Origin: CAVVZJ01 sp963752755
Lineage (GTDB): Bacteria; Planctomycetota; Planctomycetia; Isosphaerales; Isosphaeraceae
Reading direction: 5' to 3'
Length of the DNA stretch: 64,000 bases
Assembly: GCA_963752755.1 (NCBI GenBank)
Contig: CAVVZJ010000011.1
Coordinates: 310,001-374,000 of the forward strand
Position numbers and translations under genes: made by a program. Below the pieces are notes generated by a model. That model saw nothing but the letters and a program-made list of their open reading frames with translations. It was not told where the DNA came from and ran no database searches. This document shows positions 59,829 to 64,000 of the stretch, piece by piece (the stretch's first letter is position 1; each line of letters starts with the position of its first letter).

Positions 59829-60992
59829 TCAAGCCCCGAGGAGCCAGAGCAGGTGGGGCAAGGCGTGGCGGTACGGGGGATCGAGCCGCGATGATTCGAG
59901 CGCGGCGGCGACGCGGTGGGCCGGGTCGAACTCCGGTGAGTGGACCAGTCGCGGCAAGGGGCAGCGGGTCGGCGAGCAGATGTTGAGGCGAACCTCGCCG
60001 GAGGTGTGGTCGAGTCGCGCGAGGCCGAACGACTCCTCGCCGTCGGGGCCGGGCGAGATCAACTCCACACGGCGTACCTCTGCCAAGGGGAGGTCCGGCG
60101 CCGCCTCGACGCGAAGGGAGACGGCAATTTCGTCCGCCGGGCCGCGGAAGGTCGCCTCGATCCGACCGGCCGATTCTTCCCGACGGACCGTGTCCCAGCC
60201 GAGCTGTCCGGCCAGCCAGGCGACCAGCCAGGCGGCCACCCGGGGCACGCGGTCGGCCGTCGGTGCGGCGGCCTCGACCTGGACACTGGCAATCCGGCGC
60301 AGCGTCTCCAAGCAGCCGGGTGGATCGAAGAACTGGGCAACCAGCTCCCGCCATCGGCTGATGCCGAACCAGGCGAGGTCGCGGCTGTAGGGGTTCAGGG
60401 CCGGATCGAGCGCGATGTGGAGGGCGTCGCGATCCGGCCAGGGCCAGGGGTCGGGCAGGTCCACGAGCAGGCGGGACGCCTCGGCGGCCAGGGTGCGGAA
60501 AAGGTCCAGGTCGGGGCGGGGGTCGTCGGCCCACCAGAGAATCAAGGGGAGGTCGGGTTCGAGCAGACCGAGCACGGTTCCGGGCAGGAGACCGCGGGCG
60601 TTCGGGCCGGCGTTGAGGATGATCCGCTCGCTACAGACCTGAGGCAAGCCGGGAGCCGGTAGGTGGCAGAGGGCCGACACCTCGGCGGAGATCCGCCGCT
60701 CCGGGTCGTCGTTGCCCCGCAAGACGATCGCCCGGCACGGCCGACGGGCGACGACGACGTCGAGAGCTGTCTCGACCCGCGCCGCGCCGCCCTGGCCAAG
60801 GCAGGCGACGACGAGGTTCGCCAGTGAGACCCGCGTGACGTTCGGATTCTCCAGGTCCGGCCCGCCCACTCGCTCCGCTGACGGCCCCCACAGTTTCGCC
60901 AGCTCCGTCTCCACCAGGCCCGGCGCGACCGACACGCCCTGGCCGCTGAGGAAAGCGTCGGAGGCGGAACCAGGGTTCGACGGCTCGGGCAT
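59829..60992 (-). CDS. opcA: OpcA, glucose-6-phosphate dehydrogenase assembly protein
   Basis: 387 aa. The OpcA domain includes RVSLANLVVACLGQ, RAIVLRGNDDPERRISAEVS, RIILNAGPNARGLLPGTVLG and PDLPLILWWADDPRPDLDLF. The family, studied in cyanobacteria and actinobacteria, activates and helps assemble G6PDH. Here it follows zwf by 51 nt in the same direction, the usual order. No enzymatic motif is present, as expected. Confidence 0.9.
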   Translation of the reverse strand: MPEPSNPGSASDAFLSGQGVSVAPGLVETELAKLWGPSAERVGGPDLENPNVTRVSLANLVVACLGQGGAARVETALDVVVARRPCRAIVLRGNDDPERRISAEVSALCHLPAPGLPQVCSERIILNAGPNARGLLPGTVLGLLEPDLPLILWWADDPRPDLDLFRTLAAEASRLLVDLPDPWPWPDRDALHIALDPALNPYSRDLAWFGISRWRELVAQFFDPPGCLETLRRIASVQVEAAAPTADRVPRVAAWLVAWLAGQLGWDTVRREESAGRIEATFRGPADEIAVSLRVEAAPDLPLAEVRRVELISPGPDGEESFGLARLDHTSGEVRLNICSPTRCPLPRLVHSPEFDPAHRVAAALESSRLDPPYRHALPHLLWLLGA

Positions 60993-61043
60993 GGTTCGTG
61001 ATCCTGGCTTCGAGGGAAAAGGCCTGATGACAAAGGCAAAGGT

Positions 61044-62594
61044 TCAGAGGCGTCGCCAGCGGGCACCGTCGCGGGCGAGCAGGGCGTCGGCGGCCTCGGG
61101 ACCCCAGGAGCCGGCAGGGTACGAGGCAGGCTCGGTACCAAGCTGGTGCCAGGCGTCGAGGATCGGGGTGACGAACCGCCAGGCGCTGTCCACCTCGTCG
61201 GTCCGGGTGAAAAGGGTTGGGTCGCCGAGCATCACGTCGAGCAGCAGACGCTCGTAGGCCTCGGGCGGCGGAGCGGCGAACGACGTGCCGTAGCGGAAGT
61301 CCATGCGGACTTCCTGCAACCGCCGACGCGAGCCGGGCACCTTGGCGTGGAAGGCGAGGCTCGCTCCCTCGTTCGGCTGGATGCGGAGGACGAGCTGATT
61401 GGCCACGCCGTGGCCTTCCTCCTGCGGCTCGAACAGCATCGTCGGCGGCTTCTTGAACTGGATCGCGATCTCGGTCGCTCGCTTGGGGAGGCGCTTGCCG
61501 GTGCGGAGGTAGAACGGCACGCCGGCCCAGCGCCAGGTCTCCAGGGTCAGGCGGATCGCGACGAACGTATCGGTCTTCGAATCGGGGGCGACGCCCTCCT
61601 CGTCGCGATACCCTTTCACCTCCTGGCCCCGGACCGAGCCGGGGCCATACTGCCCCTTGACGACGTTGCGCGTGACCTCCTCGGGTGACCAGTGCGGCAG
61701 GGCCTGGAGCACCTTGACCTTCTCGTTGCGGACGGCATCGGCGTCGAGGGTGACGGGTGGCTCCATCGCGACGAGGCAGAGGAGCTGCATCATGTGGTTC
61801 TGCACCATGTCGCGGCTCGCGCCCGAGGTGTCGTAATAGTCGCCCCGGCCGCCGGCCATGCCGACTTCCTCGGCCACGGTGATCTGGACGGAATCGACGT
61901 GGCGGCGGTTCCAGACCGGCTCGTAGATCGTGTTGGCAAACCGCAAGGCCAGGATGTTCTGGACGGTCTCCTTGCCGAGGTAATGGTCGATCCGGTAGAT
62001 CTGGCTCTCGTCGAGGACGTCGGAGAGCTGGCGGTTCAAGGTGCGTGCGCTGGCGAGGTCGTGGCCGAACGGCTTCTCGACCACGACGCGGCTCCAGGGC
62101 CCTTCCTGGTGGGCCGGGTAGATCAGGTTACCCTTGCCGAGATGCTCGACGATCGGGGCGAAGAACTCGGGGGCGGCGGCGAGGTAGTAGAGGCGGTTGC
62201 CTCGGGTGCCGAGTTCGGCATCGGCGCGTTCGAGAGTCTGGCGGAGGCGGTCGTAGGCGGCTGGGTCGTCGAACGTGCCGGCGCTGAAGAGGATATGGTC
62301 GGCAAAGGGCTTCCAGGTCTGGGCGAACTCGGGTTCGCCGTCCTGCTGGAGCGTCTGGTGGAGTTCCTGGCGGAATCGGGCGTCGTCCCAGTCGCGACGG
62401 GCGAAGCCGACGACCGCGTACTCGGCCGGCAGTTGCCCCTCGACGGCCAGGCGGTAGAGGGCCGGGGCGAGCTTGCGGTGCGTCAGGTCGCCGGTGGCCC
62501 CGAAGAGGACGATGGCGCAGGGGTCGGGCACTCGCGCCCTCGGCAGCGACGCCCGCAGCGGGTTGCTCTCCGGGCTCTCCGGCGTTCCGGCCAT
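61044..62594 (-). CDS. zwf: Glucose-6-phosphate 1-dehydrogenase
   Basis: 516 aa. The NADP-binding motif IVLFGATGDLTHRKLAPALY, the catalytic motif YRIDHYLGKETVQNILALRF and the substrate-site VVVEKPFGHDLASARTLNRQ are intact, with GVPFYLRTGKRLPKRATEIA near the C-terminus. It oxidises glucose-6-phosphate to 6-phosphogluconolactone in the pentose phosphate pathway. The start at 62594 is preferred; an ATG at 62645 adds only a basic stretch. Forms an operon with opcA. Confidence 0.96.
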   Translation of the reverse strand: MAGTPESPESNPLRASLPRARVPDPCAIVLFGATGDLTHRKLAPALYRLAVEGQLPAEYAVVGFARRDWDDARFRQELHQTLQQDGEPEFAQTWKPFADHILFSAGTFDDPAAYDRLRQTLERADAELGTRGNRLYYLAAAPEFFAPIVEHLGKGNLIYPAHQEGPWSRVVVEKPFGHDLASARTLNRQLSDVLDESQIYRIDHYLGKETVQNILALRFANTIYEPVWNRRHVDSVQITVAEEVGMAGGRGDYYDTSGASRDMVQNHMMQLLCLVAMEPPVTLDADAVRNEKVKVLQALPHWSPEEVTRNVVKGQYGPGSVRGQEVKGYRDEEGVAPDSKTDTFVAIRLTLETWRWAGVPFYLRTGKRLPKRATEIAIQFKKPPTMLFEPQEEGHGVANQLVLRIQPNEGASLAFHAKVPGSRRRLQEVRMDFRYGTSFAAPPPEAYERLLLDVMLGDPTLFTRTDEVDSAWRFVTPILDAWHQLGTEPASYPAGSWGPEAADALLARDGARWRRL

Positions 62595-62717
62595 GCGATG
62601 ACTCCGAAATCTGGCGGGGCGGCCGGCGCGTCGGACCCGGCCCATCGGGCGTATTCCGTTGCACGGAGTCTAGGCATGCGACCGGTCTTGAATCAAGCGG
62701 AGCCCCGACGCCCGGAG

Positions 62718-62755
62718 GATTGCGGATTGGGGATTGCAGATTGCGGGATCGAATC
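62718..62755. repeat. Short tandem word repeat (GATTGCGGATTGGGGATTGC)
   Basis: Near-identical 7-8-bp words GATTGCG, GATTGGG, GATTGCA and GATTGCG lie in a row upstream of zwf. It has no coding character. Confidence 0.6.
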
Positions 62756-62799
62756 CGGCGAGGGCCTCCGGGTCGCCGCTGGCAGGCGGCCGGATGAGA

Positions 62800-63102
62800 A
62801 GTCAAAAGCGTTTTTTTTGACTGTTCGCCGCTGCTTGGGACATCCTGGAGGCGCTGACGCGACGCAGTGGAGACGCACTGGGGACGCCTGCGAGAGGGCG
62901 TGAGGATGCCGGGGCGACGCTCTCCGATGTTGTGGTTGGCAGGATGTAACTTTTGTATAAGCAAAGGATTCAGGTGAGATTTTGCCCATTTTGAAGTTCG
63001 TTCGGCGCCGGGGACGCGCCACGGCGTCGCGATCTGCGAGCCGAATCCGGCGAGCCGGAGGTCAGCCGGACTGGCAAGAAGACAGTGATAATTATAGCAC
63101 AT
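62800..63102 (-). repeat. Dispersed repeat, copy B (intergenic, inverted)
   Basis: On the minus strand this carries TGTGCTATAATTA (TATAAT at 63096-63091), the GC-rich block, the core CGAACGAACTTCAAAATGG (ending near 62979), a GCATCCTCACGCC block near 62910 and an A-rich AAACGC tail near 62810. The order matches copy A at 3561-3850, and the copies are inverted relative to each other. It lies between zwf and the terminal methyltransferase. Confidence 0.7.
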
Positions 63103-63201
63103 GGTGGGGCGGCTGGCGCGGGTGGATTCCTGGTCGGGACGAATCGAGGGGGCTCATCCAGCCAGCCCCGGAGGCGGGAACGTGGCGTCCGAGAGACTCT
63201 C

Positions 63202-63384
63202 ATCCACGAACCCGCGGAGGCGGTCCGATTCGAGCCCGACTCTGGGGGCCAACCGCCTCCGGCTGACCCGACCGGAGACAGCCGAGGGCGGCTGTCCCAC
63301 CAGGCCAGACCGCCCAGACCGGATGACAGCCGGGGGCGGCTGTCCCACCAGGCCAAACCGGACCGCCTCCGCGGGCTCGTGGAT
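63202..63384. mobile_element. REP/MITE-like element bounded by 29-bp inverted repeats
   Basis: The left end (63202-63230) and the right end (63356-63384) are inverted copies of a 29-bp sequence with two mismatches, centred on CCCGCGGAGGCGGTCCG. Between them lie two direct copies, 48 bp apart, of a hairpin ACAGCC-6 nt-GGCTGT (63278-63295 and 63326-63343), each followed by CCCACCAGGCCA. No transposase gene is present. The right end touches the methyltransferase stop codon. Confidence 0.65.
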
Positions 63385-64000
63385 CAGACCGGCCGACGGC
63401 CGGCCACGTTGATTCCATTCCCCTGGCCAGCGTGGTAGAAGACCTGACCGGCGGAGAGGTCGGTGATCGCGACGAGACCGGCCTCGGAGAACCAGGAGGT
63501 GACCTCGTCGAGGGTGTGGCGGGAAGCGTAGCGGGGGGCGTACCAGTCGAGGGTGTCGCAGACGCGGACCTCGGGGTCGGGATGCATCGAGACGCCGATG
63601 GTCAGGGCGTGCAGGGCCACGCCGAGACGCTGGACCAGGCGGTGGCGGCTGAACATCAGGCGACGCTTCAGGCCGCCGACCGGCGACGATGCCCGGCTGA
63701 GGGCCATCAGGACGCCCAGAGGCAGTCGCGTGGAGATGGCGCGGTGGGCGTTCATGATCCGCTCGACCGCGGGCTTCTCGCGGGGATAGACCCAGACGAC
63801 GATCCGGCCGCCGGGCTTGAGCAGCTTCGCCAGGGCGAGGAAGGCGCGGCGGGGGTCGGGGGTGTGGTCGAGGACGCCGAGGCTGTAGATGTGGTCGAAC
63901 GAGCCCGGGGCGAACGGGGGGCGGAGCAGGTCGCCGCGGACCAGGGCGACGTCGCCGAGGCCGGCGGTGGTCTCGCGGGCGGCGAGGAGGGCCCAGCTCA
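63384..64000 (-). CDS. Class I SAM-dependent methyltransferase (5' partial)
   Basis: The frame is open to the right edge, so the N-terminus and SAM motif I are missing. Visible are VALVRGDLLRPPFAPGSFDH (motif II-like region), IYSLGVLDHTPDPRRAFLAL, LLKPGGRIVVWVYPREKPA (motif III) and a C-terminal helical part ending FSEAGLVAITDLSAG. It is probably a small-molecule methyltransferase; the substrate is unknown. The stop overlaps the end of the IR-bounded element. Confidence 0.8.
   Translation of the reverse strand, partial: SWALLAARETTAGLGDVALVRGDLLRPPFAPGSFDHIYSLGVLDHTPDPRRAFLALAKLLKPGGRIVVWVYPREKPAVERIMNAHRAISTRLPLGVLMALSRASSPVGGLKRRLMFSRHRLVQRLGVALHALTIGVSMHPDPEVRVCDTLDWYAPRYASRHTLDEVTSWFSEAGLVAITDLSAGQVFYHAGQGNGINVAGRRPV

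Overview
The window is GC-rich, gene-dense bacterial DNA whose content points to a planctomycete, probably of the Isosphaeraceae/Gemmatales type (inference). The grounds are a Ser/Thr kinase with a long beta-helix-like tail, a DUF1570 protein with an HEGTH motif, a GH10-like protein without catalytic residues, DUF4912 and DUF6807/PmoA-like proteins, a pyrophosphate-type phosphofructokinase, and short intergenic word repeats. No tRNA, rRNA, prophage, transposase or CRISPR array was seen.

Layout. 0-10.6 kb: kinase tail (cut by the left edge), short-chain dehydrogenase, hydroxyacid dehydrogenase, GH10-like protein, DUF1570 protein and an exported protein. 10.6-16.1 kb: queC, rpmA, obg, coaX, an MnmE-like GTPase with no C-terminal motif, and a second hydroxyacid dehydrogenase. 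16.4-19.9 kb: two hypothetical genes and a two-PAS histidine kinase. 20.1-26.0 kb (minus): L-rhamnose isomerase and a four-gene rhamnose-type ABC importer, preceded by a 22-bp tandem repeat. 26.7-32.4 kb: TolC-like lipoprotein, HlyD-like adaptor, a small gene on the other strand and a MacB-type permease without its ATPase. 32.6-33.9 kb: phosphofructokinase. 33.9-43.3 kb (minus): a nine-gene aa3-type cytochrome c oxidase operon running from a diheme cytochrome c to SCO-DUF420. 43.8-45.5 kb: CPBP protease and metallophosphoesterase. 45.6-53.8 kb (minus): the complete F1Fo ATP synthase operon. 54.0-57.9 kb: a candidate non-coding RNA, a DUF4912 protein, a UVR-motif protein, a 6S RNA candidate and 5-formyl-THF cyclo-ligase. 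57.9-64.0 kb (minus): DUF6807 protein, a small hypothetical, OpcA, glucose-6-phosphate dehydrogenase, and a methyltransferase cut by the right edge.

Function. The cox and atp operons supply most of a respiratory energy module. Rhamnose uptake and isomerisation, PPi-type phosphofructokinase, G6PDH/OpcA and the two 2-hydroxyacid dehydrogenases form a sugar-catabolism background.

Sequence quality. About fifteen genes, including queC, coaX and atpA, change reading frame one or more times while protein similarity continues unbroken. This is best explained by single-base indels in the assembly, not by gene decay, and it is worst in the rhamnose transporter at 21-24.4 kb. Coordinates for these genes span the whole reconstructed gene.

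The least explained signals are: a two-copy dispersed repeat carrying an extended -10 box (3561-3850 and 62800-63102); a near-consensus promoter followed by a structured ~130-nt non-coding stretch and a strong hairpin (54081-54250); a second promoter followed by ~400 nt without a gene (57411-57858); and an IR-bounded, REP-like element at 63202-63384.
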